Positions 19,105-26,634 of a stretch of 64,000 nt of DNA are shown one piece after another (position 1 is the stretch's first letter; every line of letters starts with the position of its first letter). The notes beneath the pieces are model-generated. The model saw nothing but the letters and a program-made list of their open reading frames with translations, searched no databases and was not told the origin of the DNA. The DNA is taken from the NCBI RefSeq assembly GCF_001969365.1, contig NZ_CP019312.1, positions 2,046,001-2,110,000 on the forward strand, in the 5' to 3' direction. The DNA comes from Tateyamaria omphalii (GTDB lineage Bacteria > Pseudomonadota > Alphaproteobacteria > Rhodobacterales > Rhodobacteraceae). The position numbers and the translations under genes were made by a program.

Positions 19105-19599
19105 TTGATACAGTTCAAGGAAACGACTGGCCGTATCATCGGCGGCAACCTGATTATTGGTGCTAGCAACAACACGGCTGAGACCGTGATAGTCAGTTCA
19201 AACCAAGTCGTGGGCGCTGATAAGGCGGTCACCGTCGGCGGCGGATATCAAGGGATAGTGAGCGGCGTGCACAACCGGTCCATCGGCATCTGTGCCTTGA
19301 AAGAAGTGGGCCACAACAAATCCATTGTCGTCGGCAAGATCTATGAGTTGCGTGTCGGGAAGTCCAAGCTCACAACGACGGAAGACTGCGTGATCAGCCT
19401 GACCGGCGTGCACGTCAAGATAAACGGCGAAGAGTTGACCGACATGGACGCCGCACGGGTCAACAAAACTAGAGAGCGCCATGACCGAGTACGGCAAGGC
19501 GCCCGAAAGAGTGCTTCGCCTGTGCCTTTCAGTCGGTACGTTTGCCTGCCACGACCAACTCATGGCCCCAATGGATCACACCAACGGGGCCGTCTTTAG
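19105..19599 (+). CDS. VgrG/gp5-type C-terminal needle fragment
   Basis: This ORF reads like the beta-helical tip of a VgrG spike: short repeats of the form (I/V)GxxxS(I/V)xVG (GHNKSIVVGKIYELRVGKSKL) followed by the VHVKINGEE ending seen at VgrG C-termini. The gp27 and OB-fold parts, some 450 residues in a whole VgrG, are absent. The only start in frame is TTG 19105 without a ribosome binding site, and the frame simply continues upstream into the 387-aa gene in another phase. After about residue 125 the sequence loses spike character and overlaps the next ORF. It is best seen as a remnant or detached spike tip rather than a working VgrG. Confidence 0.45.
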   Translation: MIQFKETTGRIIGGNLIIGASNNTAETVIVSSNQVVGADKAVTVGGGYQGIVSGVHNRSIGICALKEVGHNKSIVVGKIYELRVGKSKLTTTEDCVISLTGVHVKINGEELTDMDAARVNKTRERHDRVRQGARKSASPVPFSRYVCLPRPTHGPNGSHQRGRL

Positions 19600-19684
19600 C
19601 AACGCAAACCCTTGGGGTGCTATCCCCGGCACGGGGGTGGCGCTACTGCGTGGTCCGGGCCCTGACACATGTCCCCGGACGTAG
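19481..19684 (+). CDS. Small unknown ORF after the VgrG fragment
   Basis: This is a 67-aa ORF starting MTEYGKAPERVLRLCLSVG with no recognisable domain. It overlaps the end of the VgrG-like frame by about 120 bases and the next ORF by 16. Such heavy overlap suggests either a small gene with alternative boundaries or remains of a frameshifted spike or accessory gene. Coding status is uncertain. Confidence 0.3.
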   Translation: MTEYGKAPERVLRLCLSVGTFACHDQLMAPMDHTNGAVFSNANPWGAIPGTGVALLRGPGPDTCPRT

Positions 19685-20112
19685 GCACTGCCGTGCAGCA
19701 CGACGAGATCGGTGAAGCTGACTTAGGCGACAGCGCCTATGGTGCCCGGATCAGTGCATGTTGGTCCGCCTTGCCCGAAGACTGCCAATCGATAACCCGG
19801 TGGCTGACGGACTGGAACAATTCACGCTACCGTGCTGCGGAACTCTCCTATGTGCGTGTGCGCATGGGTGAGCGCCTGGCCGTGTTCGGCGAGCCGGATC
19901 ACCCTGCTCTGCAGTTCAGGGGCATCAGTACAGCGGCCCCGGCCATGGCAGTGGCGGTTCATGCGGACGCACCGGGGCGTTTGCTGGTTACAAGCGGCGC
20001 GCCCATCTCGAACCTGCGCGCCGCCATCGTCATTATACTCCTATGCGCTCCGTTTACGGTCGAGGATGACCCCGAAAATCTTGATCAGGTTCTTCACCAA
20101 ACGCGACGATGA
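19669..20112 (+). CDS. Unknown 147-aa protein at the end of the T6SS locus
   Basis: This ORF begins MSPDVGTAVQHDEIGEADLGD and holds a WLTDWNNSRYRAAEL helix near residue 45 and a hydrophobic AAIVIILLCAPF segment near residue 118. I cannot assign a family. The middle faintly resembles small helical proteins found beside T6SS spike genes, but this is weak. No ribosome binding site is seen at ATG 19669. It is followed by the convergent TRAP transporter genes, so it is the last rightward gene of the T6SS group. An immunity or accessory role is only a guess. Confidence 0.4.
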   Translation: MSPDVGTAVQHDEIGEADLGDSAYGARISACWSALPEDCQSITRWLTDWNNSRYRAAELSYVRVRMGERLAVFGEPDHPALQFRGISTAAPAMAVAVHADAPGRLLVTSGAPISNLRAAIVIILLCAPFTVEDDPENLDQVLHQTRR

Positions 20113-20177
20113 GAGACAGAGGCCGGCGTAGCCGATGGTATGGCGCACCGCATCCCACTACTGAGCGCCTTGGACAG

Positions 20178-21461
20178 CTACCCACCGATAAGCGACGGCA
20201 ACGTCAGTGAGATCGCTGGAACGAATGTGATCAGCATCAAAGCAACAAGGATCGCGATGTAGAACGGCCAGATTGTCCTGACCGCCGTCTCCATCGGCAG
20301 TTTCCCAACCGCACATCCAACGAACAGACATGATCCCACAGGCGGAGTGCACAGTCCAAGGCCCAGGTTGACTAGTAGGATCATACCGAATTGCAATGGG
20401 TCGATGCCAAGGCTGTTGGCCACGGGCAGAAAGATAGGCGTACAGATCAGGATGAGGGCCGCCATGTCCATGATCATGCCAAGGATCAGCAGGACCAGAT
20501 TGATCATCAACAGGATGAGAATGGGGTTTTCCGTCAGCCCCGTCAGCAGGTCCACCGTCTTGGCGGGAACGCTGTAGAAAGTCAGCATATACGCAAAGGC
20601 GCCCGCGCAGGCGATCAGGATCATGACCATCGCTGTCGTACGGACCGATTGCACGACCGCCGTCTTGAACTTGTCAAGGGTGATGGACCGGTAGACCAGC
20701 AAGGTCACCACAAAGGCATAGATTGCGCCGAAGGCACCGGACTCCGTCACTGTGAACACGCCCGACAGGACCCCACCAACAATAATTACCGCCGTCAGAA
20801 GCCCCGGTATCGCACCAAGAAAGGCGATGAAAAGGGCCGTCCAACCCGGAAACTTCTCGGCGCTGTAGCCGCGCTTTACAGCAACAACGTAAGCCGCCGC
20901 TGCAAGGCACGCGCACATCAGAATGCCGGGCACGACGCCGGCCAGAAACAGCTTGGAGATTGAAATCCCACCGCCCGCAGCAATCGCAAAGATGATCATG
21001 TTGTGGCTGGGCGGAATGATGATGCCCGCGATCGAAGACGTCACAGTGACGTTGACTGCGTAGTCCGCATCATACCCCTTTTCCTTCATCACCGGGACGA
21101 GGATGGAACCGAGGGCCGAGATGTCTGCGATGGCAGAGCCGGAGATGCCGCCAAACAGCATGGAGGAAAACACGTTCACGATGCCCAGACCGCCCCGTAC
21201 GGCCCCAACCGCTGCTTGAGCGAATCGAACAAGGCGCATGGCGATCCCGCCATGGAACATCAACTCTCCCGCAAAGATAAAGAACGGGATCGCCATGAGC
21301 GCGAACACGTTGATACCGCTGATGATCCGCTGGAAACCGATCATCAACGGCAGTCCTTCGAACCAGAAGGCCACGATGGCCGAGATGCCAAGCGCGAAGG
21401 CAACAGGCGTTCCAATCACAACGCAGAAGGCAAAGGCCCCCAGAAGGACGGCAATTCCCAT
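20178..21461 (-). CDS. dctM: TRAP transporter large permease (DctM)
   Basis: DctM is the 12-helix sodium-coupled membrane subunit of a tripartite TRAP transporter. The 427-aa product has the family-typical MGIAVLLGAFAFCVVIGTPVAFALG start, GGISGSAIADISALGSILVPVM near residue 105, and TSSIAGIIIPPSHNMIIFA, all hallmarks of DctM. It is the last gene of the dctP-dctQ-dctM set, nine bases after dctQ. The linked KdgF suggests that the substrate is an uronate or related sugar acid. Confidence 0.94.
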   Translation of the reverse strand: MGIAVLLGAFAFCVVIGTPVAFALGISAIVAFWFEGLPLMIGFQRIISGINVFALMAIPFFIFAGELMFHGGIAMRLVRFAQAAVGAVRGGLGIVNVFSSMLFGGISGSAIADISALGSILVPVMKEKGYDADYAVNVTVTSSIAGIIIPPSHNMIIFAIAAGGGISISKLFLAGVVPGILMCACLAAAAYVVAVKRGYSAEKFPGWTALFIAFLGAIPGLLTAVIIVGGVLSGVFTVTESGAFGAIYAFVVTLLVYRSITLDKFKTAVVQSVRTTAMVMILIACAGAFAYMLTFYSVPAKTVDLLTGLTENPILILLMINLVLLILGMIMDMAALILICTPIFLPVANSLGIDPLQFGMILLVNLGLGLCTPPVGSCLFVGCAVGKLPMETAVRTIWPFYIAILVALMLITFVPAISLTLPSLIGG

Positions 21462-21470
21462 GATCAGATC

Positions 21471-21998
21471 CTATTCGATGCTGTCGCTGCGTTCGTCCGC
21501 ACCCAGAAACAGGCGGATGAGATGGCCAAGTGAAAAAAGCAGGATCAAGGCGCCCCCGACCGTCAATGGCAACGAGCGCAACCCCTCGGGCACTTGGATG
21601 AGTGGAATCAGCGATCCCCATTTGAAGAGTGTCAGCTGCCACCCATACCAGAGCATCAGCCCACCAAATCCCGCCATCGCAATGTCCGACATCACAACCA
21701 GGACGGACCGCACGCGGCGTGGGACCGAACTGCGCAGGATGGACACCGACAAATGCGTGTGCTCGTGCACGCCAACCGCGGCACCAAGAAACGCGATCAG
21801 CATGACCAGCAAAAGCGCCACCTGTTCCACCCAGGTCGGTGTCGCGTTCAGCACGTAACGGCCGAACACAAGCCACCCGAAAATGACGGTCAGCACCACC
21901 AGCGCGATGCCTGTCACGATCTTGCATATTAGCGCAATCGCATCGAGCGCCGTGGACATACGCCGCAAACGTGTCGATTTGTGCAATACGTCGCTCAT
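21471..21998 (-). CDS. dctQ: TRAP transporter small permease (DctQ)
   Basis: DctQ is the four-helix small membrane subunit that works with DctM. The 175-aa product shows four hydrophobic segments and the conserved FGWLVFGRYVLNATPTWVEQVALLL and FLGAAVGVHEHTHLSV region. I chose ATG 21998 because GAGGGG lies upstream; an in-frame GTG at 22022 is possible but lacks a site. Confidence 0.92.
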   Translation of the reverse strand: MSDVLHKSTRLRRMSTALDAIALICKIVTGIALVVLTVIFGWLVFGRYVLNATPTWVEQVALLLVMLIAFLGAAVGVHEHTHLSVSILRSSVPRRVRSVLVVMSDIAMAGFGGLMLWYGWQLTLFKWGSLIPLIQVPEGLRSLPLTVGGALILLFSLGHLIRLFLGADERSDSIE

Positions 21999-22073
21999 CA
22001 AAAGCCCCTCAGATAAAGACACCCGGCTCCGACGATGCGGAACCGGGCTCTCAGAGCGTGGTTGGGCAACCGG

Positions 22074-23054
22074 CTATTCAGTTGCCTGGATCAACTCGAC
22101 CAAAGAGCGCAGGCTCGGATTGGTCTCGAAGTAAGCCTCGTAAACGGGTGCCATCGCGTCCTGGAACGGCCCCTTGTCCGCGACTTCGTTCACGACCACG
22201 CCACCGGCTTCGACGGCTTCGCGGCTTGCCGCCTCACGCGCGGCCCACAACTCCCGCTGCAGGATCGCCGACTCCTGTGCGGCCTCGGTAACGGCGGCTT
22301 GCATGTCAGCAGACAGAGCGTCGAATGCAGCTGTGTTGACGCAGATGCACTCGGGAATGATCAGGTGCTGAGACAGCGAGTAGTAACCGGCAACCTCGAA
22401 ATGGCCGGTGGATTCGTAAGACGGCCAGTTGTTTTCGGCGCCATCCACAACGCCGGTTTTCAGCGCTTGATACACTTCGGCAAAGGCCATCGGTGACGGA
22501 TTGCCTCCCAGTTCCGCGATCATCCCGGTGAACAGGTCGTTGTTCATGACCCGGACCTTCATGCCTTCGACATCGGCAGGTGTGTTGATCGGCTTTTCAC
22601 CGTTGTAGAATGACCGTGCGCCCGCGTCATACCAGGCCAGCGGCTTTAGCCCCTTGGCAGCCATGCCTTCGGCAATGGCCGCACCGCCCTCGCTTTCAAG
22701 CACCCGGAACATGTGGGGTACGTCCTTGAAAATGAAGGGCAACGAGACAACGTTGGCTTCCGCGACGATCGGGCCGATGGGACCAAGGTTGAAATTGCCC
22801 ACCTCAAGCGCACCGGCGCGCACCTGCTCAACGGCGTCGGGCTGGCTGCCCAAGGTTCCGCCGTGGAACATTTGCAGCGTAACCTCGCCGCCGGTTTTTT
22901 CCGCTAGAAGTTCGGCGAACTTGTCCATCGCAATCGTGTTTGGATACCCGTCTGTATGGATATTCCATCCGCGCCAATCCGCTGCATTTGCGGTGACGGC
23001 CATAACTGCGACTGCTGCCGCGCCGACCAATGATTTCGTGATATTCTGGAACAT
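22074..23054 (-). CDS. dctP: TRAP transporter solute-binding protein (DctP)
   Basis: DctP is the periplasmic receptor that delivers solute to DctQM. The 326-aa product has a Sec signal peptide (residues 1-24, cleavage after TANA) and the DctP fold signatures: the conserved MKVRVMNN segment that supplies the carboxylate-binding arginine, and PMAFAEVYQALKTGVVDGAENN. A good AGGGAGGA site precedes ATG 23054. An operator-like 16-mer lies about 120 bp upstream, implying GntR control. Confidence 0.94.
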   Translation of the reverse strand: MFQNITKSLVGAAAVAVMAVTANAADWRGWNIHTDGYPNTIAMDKFAELLAEKTGGEVTLQMFHGGTLGSQPDAVEQVRAGALEVGNFNLGPIGPIVAEANVVSLPFIFKDVPHMFRVLESEGGAAIAEGMAAKGLKPLAWYDAGARSFYNGEKPINTPADVEGMKVRVMNNDLFTGMIAELGGNPSPMAFAEVYQALKTGVVDGAENNWPSYESTGHFEVAGYYSLSQHLIIPECICVNTAAFDALSADMQAAVTEAAQESAILQRELWAAREAASREAVEAGGVVVNEVADKGPFQDAMAPVYEAYFETNPSLRSLVELIQATE

Positions 23055-23174
23055 GGTGTCCTCCCTAGTGACCAGAGCCAAATTCTTGTCTTGCCGTGTC
23101 TTGCTTTGGGTGCAGGGGTCTCCTGATCACCGAAGCGCGAAACGACAGCTTGGCGTTTGATGGCTCAAAGGATT

Positions 23175-23190
23175 ACTAGTATACCAGTTT
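23175..23190. promoter_or_regulatory. GntR operator candidate upstream of dctP
   Basis: ACTAGTATACCAGTTT lies in the gap before dctP. Its first 14 bases form a palindrome with one mismatch around GTATAC, the half-site pattern typical of FCD-type GntR regulators. On the minus strand a TTGACA -35-like hexamer (23191-23196) directly abuts it, so binding would block the promoter. The identical 16-mer occurs at 24592. Confidence 0.75.
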
Positions 23191-23249
23191 TGTCAACTGA
23201 AATGTTTTGCAGCAATCGCAAGCCATCTTCGCGTCGTTTGCGGATAGCG

Positions 23250-23762
23250 TTACGCTATGCCCCGCACGGGGCGATCATTTTCGATATTGAACGCCATCCC
23301 GTCCAACAGCTCAGCAAGATCGGGACGGGCAGCAGGGCCGTTGGAGATATCGACCAGCATCAGCGTACCATCTGGCCGAATGCCGAAGGCACCCGGTTCT
23401 GCAAAACGGTCCGATGTCTCCGCCTCGGACAGGGGGTCCGACACGTAGAGCCCAAGTGACCGCATCTGCGCCTCGGTCAGACCGTAGGCCAGGTCGAACG
23501 TCCATCCGAACTCATCCTTGTCCTGCTGCGCCTTTTCCGCTGTGTCAGCAGACACGACAACGACATCCATGATTGCGGTCCAGTCGCTGAGCATTTTATC
23601 GAGCTTGTTCAGGAACCTCTTGCACCGTGGGCAATGCCGACCGCGATAGACAAACAGCATGGTCCAGCGGTCCTTGGCTTGGCCAATGGAAATCTTACCG
23701 GAATTCACGGTCAGAAAATCCATGGGCGCGACGGGTTCCCCGACACGTGGCTTAGCGGTCAT
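23250..23762 (-). CDS. Peroxiredoxin-like (AhpC/TSA-type) thioredoxin-fold protein
   Basis: This 170-aa cytoplasmic thioredoxin-fold protein carries a C-x-x-C pair (RGRHCPRCKRF; Cys44 and Cys47) at the peroxiredoxin/thioredoxin active-site position, followed by VVVVSADTAEKAQQDKDEFGW, typical of the AhpC/TSA-like family. It probably reduces peroxides or disulfides; the actual substrate is unknown. ATG 23762 has an AAGGA site. It follows the GntR gene by 16 bases and so should be co-transcribed with the regulator. Confidence 0.8.
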   Translation of the reverse strand: MTAKPRVGEPVAPMDFLTVNSGKISIGQAKDRWTMLFVYRGRHCPRCKRFLNKLDKMLSDWTAIMDVVVVSADTAEKAQQDKDEFGWTFDLAYGLTEAQMRSLGLYVSDPLSEAETSDRFAEPGAFGIRPDGTLMLVDISNGPAARPDLAELLDGMAFNIENDRPVRGIA

Positions 23763-23778
23763 CTTGCATCCTTTGGCA

Positions 23779-24471
23779 TCAGGTATCTTCGGGCGTAAAA
23801 TAATCCGCGTTCGTTTCCCAAATCTGGTCGATGGTCTCGTCCAGCCGCGACAGGTGGTGGACACCGGCCTTCATCGCGCAGGCCGCGTCGTGAGTTCGGA
23901 TCGCTGTTGCGATGGCGCGATGATCTTCGACCAGTTCAGGCATGCGATCCCCTTTGGACAGGCTGAGCGTGCATAGACGGTCCACTTTCGATTTTTCCGA
24001 CAGGATGACGTCAAAGGCGAATTCGGACCGCGCAATCTGGCAGATCAGTTTGTGAAACTCATAGTCCAGCGCATTGAAACGGTCGACGTCGCGATCCCGA
24101 ACGGACCGCTCCTGCTCTTCCAGCGCGGCATCGAGCTGTGCGGCATCATCTGCGTCACACTGCGCGGCAGCCCGCTGCAGAACCTCTTTCTCAACCGACA
24201 GCCGAACAAACCGCGATTTGACAATCTCGCGCATGGAAAAGCGTTTCACTTCGGTGGCGCGTTGCGGGCGGATCAGCAACAGATCCAGCGTCGCCAACCG
24301 GTTGAATGCGTCCCGCACAGGTTGGCGGGACACTCCAAACTTTGTGGCGATGTCCGCCTCGGAAATCTTGTCGCCGGGACGCAGGCGCAGTGCAGCAATC
24401 TCTTCGTAAAGATAGGCATAGATATCATCAACGCTGGTGCGCCGCGCACCTATTTGAGTTGCCTGAGCCAT
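23779..24471 (-). CDS. GntR-family regulator, FadR/FCD subfamily
   Basis: The 230-aa product has an N-terminal winged helix-turn-helix (residues 15-80: LRPGDKISEADIATKFGVSRQPVRDAFNRL) and a C-terminal all-helical FCD ligand domain in which D-x3-H (ALDYEFHKLI) and later histidines (EDHRAIA, AGVHHL) can hold a metal that binds acidic ligands. It lies between the TRAP genes and the SDR-kdgF pair, and the same near-palindrome precedes both. It is probably a repressor released by an uronate-derived intermediate. The repressor role is inference from operator position. Confidence 0.92.
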   Translation of the reverse strand: MAQATQIGARRTSVDDIYAYLYEEIAALRLRPGDKISEADIATKFGVSRQPVRDAFNRLATLDLLLIRPQRATEVKRFSMREIVKSRFVRLSVEKEVLQRAAAQCDADDAAQLDAALEEQERSVRDRDVDRFNALDYEFHKLICQIARSEFAFDVILSEKSKVDRLCTLSLSKGDRMPELVEDHRAIATAIRTHDAACAMKAGVHHLSRLDETIDQIWETNADYFTPEDT

Positions 24472-24591
24472 GTGGCGGCCTCCGTCATTTTCGTCTTTGG
24501 CTCGGTCTACTGCGTTTGCTGCATGACGAACACTCAGTTTGTAAGCCAGTTGCTCAGGTCACTCAAAGGGCCGTGACCGCAGCACTGATTG

Positions 24592-24607
24592 ACTAGTATA
24601 CCAGTTT
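24592..24607. promoter_or_regulatory. GntR operator candidate upstream of the SDR-kdgF operon
   Basis: This is the second exact copy of ACTAGTATACCAGTTT, in the gap between the divergent GntR gene and the SDR gene. It could serve autoregulation of the regulator and control of the rightward operon. Confidence 0.75.
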
Positions 24608-24699
24608 CAGCCAAAAGTGAACGCGAATCTGGATGCAAACCGCTGGCACCAACGCGTCACGGCTGCTTCAGCGGACAGAACGGACCAAGGACACTGACC

Positions 24700-25443
24700 A
24701 TGAAACTCGCGGGACAGACAGCTATCGTGACGGGGGGCGGTCGCGATATCGGCCTTGCCGCAGCGCTCAAACTTGCATCCGAAGGCGCGAAGGTCGCAAT
24801 CAACTACTACTCAAGCGGTACAGGTGCCGACGCCGCCGTTGCCCGGATCAAGGAACAGGGCGGCGACGCTTTTGCTTTGCAGGGTGACTTGACCCGGCAA
24901 GAGGACGTCGAGGCCCTCGTGGCCAAAACGGTCGAAGCCTTCGGTGACATCAACATTCTTGTGAACAACGCGGGCGGCTTGATCGCCCGGAAAACGATCG
25001 CAGAGATGGAATTGGACCATTGGAATGCCGTGATGGATCTGAATCTCACGAGCGTATTCATGATCACTAAGGCGTGCCTTGCGCACATGAAAACGGGCGC
25101 AATCGTGAACCTGGCAAGTCAGGCGGCGCGTGATGGTGGGGGGGCTGGCGCCGTGGCTTATGCCACGTCCAAAGGTGCGCTCACAACGATGACCCGCGGC
25201 CTAGCCAAGGAGCTTGGCCCGGACATCCGTGTGAATGCCGTGTGTCCCGGCATGATCGACACCGATTTTCACAACGTTCACACAGCGGATGCAGCACGCC
25301 GCGGGTACGAAGCCGCCGTTCCCGTCAAACGGCAGGGGACCGTAGAGGATACTGCCAATCTGATCCTGTTCCTCGCCTGTGACGACTCGGCATTCATCAC
25401 TGGTGCCAATATCGACATCAACGGCGGCATGCTGTTTTCGTGA
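24700..25443 (+). CDS. SDR-family oxidoreductase linked to kdgF
   Basis: This is a 247-aa classical short-chain dehydrogenase. It has the TGGGRDIGLA cofactor motif near residue 11, NNAGG near 88, and the catalytic Ser (VNLASQ) and Y-x3-K (YATSK). ATG 24700 has an AAGGA site; the longer frame starting at 24589 runs through the operator and is rejected. Given the neighbouring KdgF, a role in reducing a keto-uronate (DEH reductase-like or KduD-like) is plausible, but sequence alone cannot fix the substrate. It is the first gene of the operon. Confidence 0.88.
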   Translation: MKLAGQTAIVTGGGRDIGLAAALKLASEGAKVAINYYSSGTGADAAVARIKEQGGDAFALQGDLTRQEDVEALVAKTVEAFGDINILVNNAGGLIARKTIAEMELDHWNAVMDLNLTSVFMITKACLAHMKTGAIVNLASQAARDGGGAGAVAYATSKGALTTMTRGLAKELGPDIRVNAVCPGMIDTDFHNVHTADAARRGYEAAVPVKRQGTVEDTANLILFLACDDSAFITGANIDINGGMLFS

Positions 25444-25464
25444 CGCGTTAACGGCCAGGTTAGG

Positions 25465-25776
25465 ATGAGCAAATTTCCCATCGTCGTCACAGGAGACGGC
25501 GTCACACGACAGGTTCTCGCGGATCACCCCGACCTGATGGTCGTCGCCTTTCGTTTTCAGCACAAAGGGGCTGTTGGCGCGCTCCATGATCACCCTCATG
25601 TTCAATCGACATATGTTGAGCAGGGGCGGTTTCGGTTCACCCTAGGTGATGAAAAACGTGAGGTCGGTCCGGGCGACAGCTTTGTCGTTCCGACAGGCAT
25701 GACGCATGGATGCGTGTGCTTGGAACCGGGCACCTTGATTGATTGCTTTACCCCGCGGCGCGATGATTTCCTTTGA
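25465..25776 (+). CDS. kdgF: KdgF-like cupin acting on unsaturated uronates
   Basis: KdgF cupins speed the ring opening of 4,5-unsaturated uronates released from pectin or alginate, giving linear ketouronates. The 103-aa single-domain cupin has the family pattern GAVGALHDHPHVQSTYVEQG, with likely metal ligands His41, His43, Gln47 and His81 (GMTHG), and the diagnostic ending LIDCFTPRRDDFL. It lies 21 bases after the SDR gene. This is the best clue to the substrate of the whole locus. Confidence 0.8.
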   Translation: MSKFPIVVTGDGVTRQVLADHPDLMVVAFRFQHKGAVGALHDHPHVQSTYVEQGRFRFTLGDEKREVGPGDSFVVPTGMTHGCVCLEPGTLIDCFTPRRDDFL

Positions 25777-25879
25777 GGTGTCTGGCGCAACGGGAGCAGC
25801 CTCCGGGCGCGGTCGAAAGCACCAGACGGTTTTGACAACCTCAAGGACCGCTTCAGGCTTGCAACCAAATGCTTACCAC

Positions 25880-26245
25880 CCTTCATTGGGCGCGTTTTTG
25901 CGGCACAAGCCTGTTCGGCATAAGCGCCTGCGCCCCCTCGCCCACCTGCTTTGATATCCAAAGCGGATTTTCACATCGCCGCGCAAGATGTGAAGGGCGT
26001 CAGGCCAGACGGCACTCAACAGCCGCATTCGGGTTTCCGGGTAGCGCGCTGCAAAAGACGGCAGATGGAGCGTGATCAGCCATTGCGCGACGCCGGTTGA
26101 TGTCGTCACGGTCTAAGGATTGGCAGATGGGCCCAGTTTGAAATGTCCCGGCAGCAGCCGCAAGTGTTTCGAGTGCAGCGTCAACTTGCCACAAAAGCCT
26201 GCGCCCGTCATCTGTCAGCGAAAGGCCGAAACCCTGAAGGCGGAG
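25880..26245 (-). pseudogene. LysR-type regulator remnant, frameshifted
   Basis: On the minus strand one frame reads GLSLTDDGRRLLWQVDAALETLAAA, the linker after a LysR helix-turn-helix. Then a different frame reads VAQWLITLHLPSFAARYPETRMRLL and VWPDALHILRGDVKIRFG, the start of a GcvA-like effector domain. A third frame continues VGEGAQALMPNRLVPQKRAQ before a stop. The DNA-binding domain and the C-terminus are missing. At least two frameshifts plus both truncations make this a decayed gene. Confidence 0.8.
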
Positions 26246-26559
26246 ATGTTCGGCCCGGTCGTGTCCCTGCTGCGGTTCGATGCCAAAGACGATGCCATCG
26301 CCTTTGCCAACTCGGCACCGTTTGGTCAGGGATCGGGTATCTTAACTGAAAACATCGCGCATCCGCATGTCTCAGGGCAGGCATATGCTGGGTCAACACC
26401 TACCGCGCCGTATCGCCCATCGCCCCATTCGGCGGGTACAATCAGTCCGGTTATGGATGCGAAGCAGGGACTGAGGCGATCAATGACTGCTCGCGCACAA
26501 AGACCGTATGGATCAACACCTCTGACGGATCAGTGGCGAACCCGTTTGTCGTGCGCTGA
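26220..26559 (+). pseudogene. Aldehyde dehydrogenase C-terminal remnant, frameshifted
   Basis: One frame gives AEMFGPVVSLLRFDAKDDAIAFANSAPFG, the conserved E-x-FGPV region of aldehyde dehydrogenases. After a shift at about 26390 another frame gives CWVNTYRAVSPIAPFGGYNQSGYG and TEAINDCSRTKTVWINTSDG, ending with a stop at 26557-26559. These are the last 110 or so residues of an ALDH; the catalytic domain is absent. It abuts the LysR remnant head to head at about 26235. Confidence 0.85.
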
Positions 26560-26634
26560 ACGCAACACAGTGGCATGCGTCAGTACGTTCGAACTGGCTT
26601 GCCGACCCTCTTTGGCAATCAAGCGCACGGCGCT

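Noticed and set aside
19105-19599. Functional VgrG
   Set aside because: It lacks the gp27-like and OB-fold domains and any good start.
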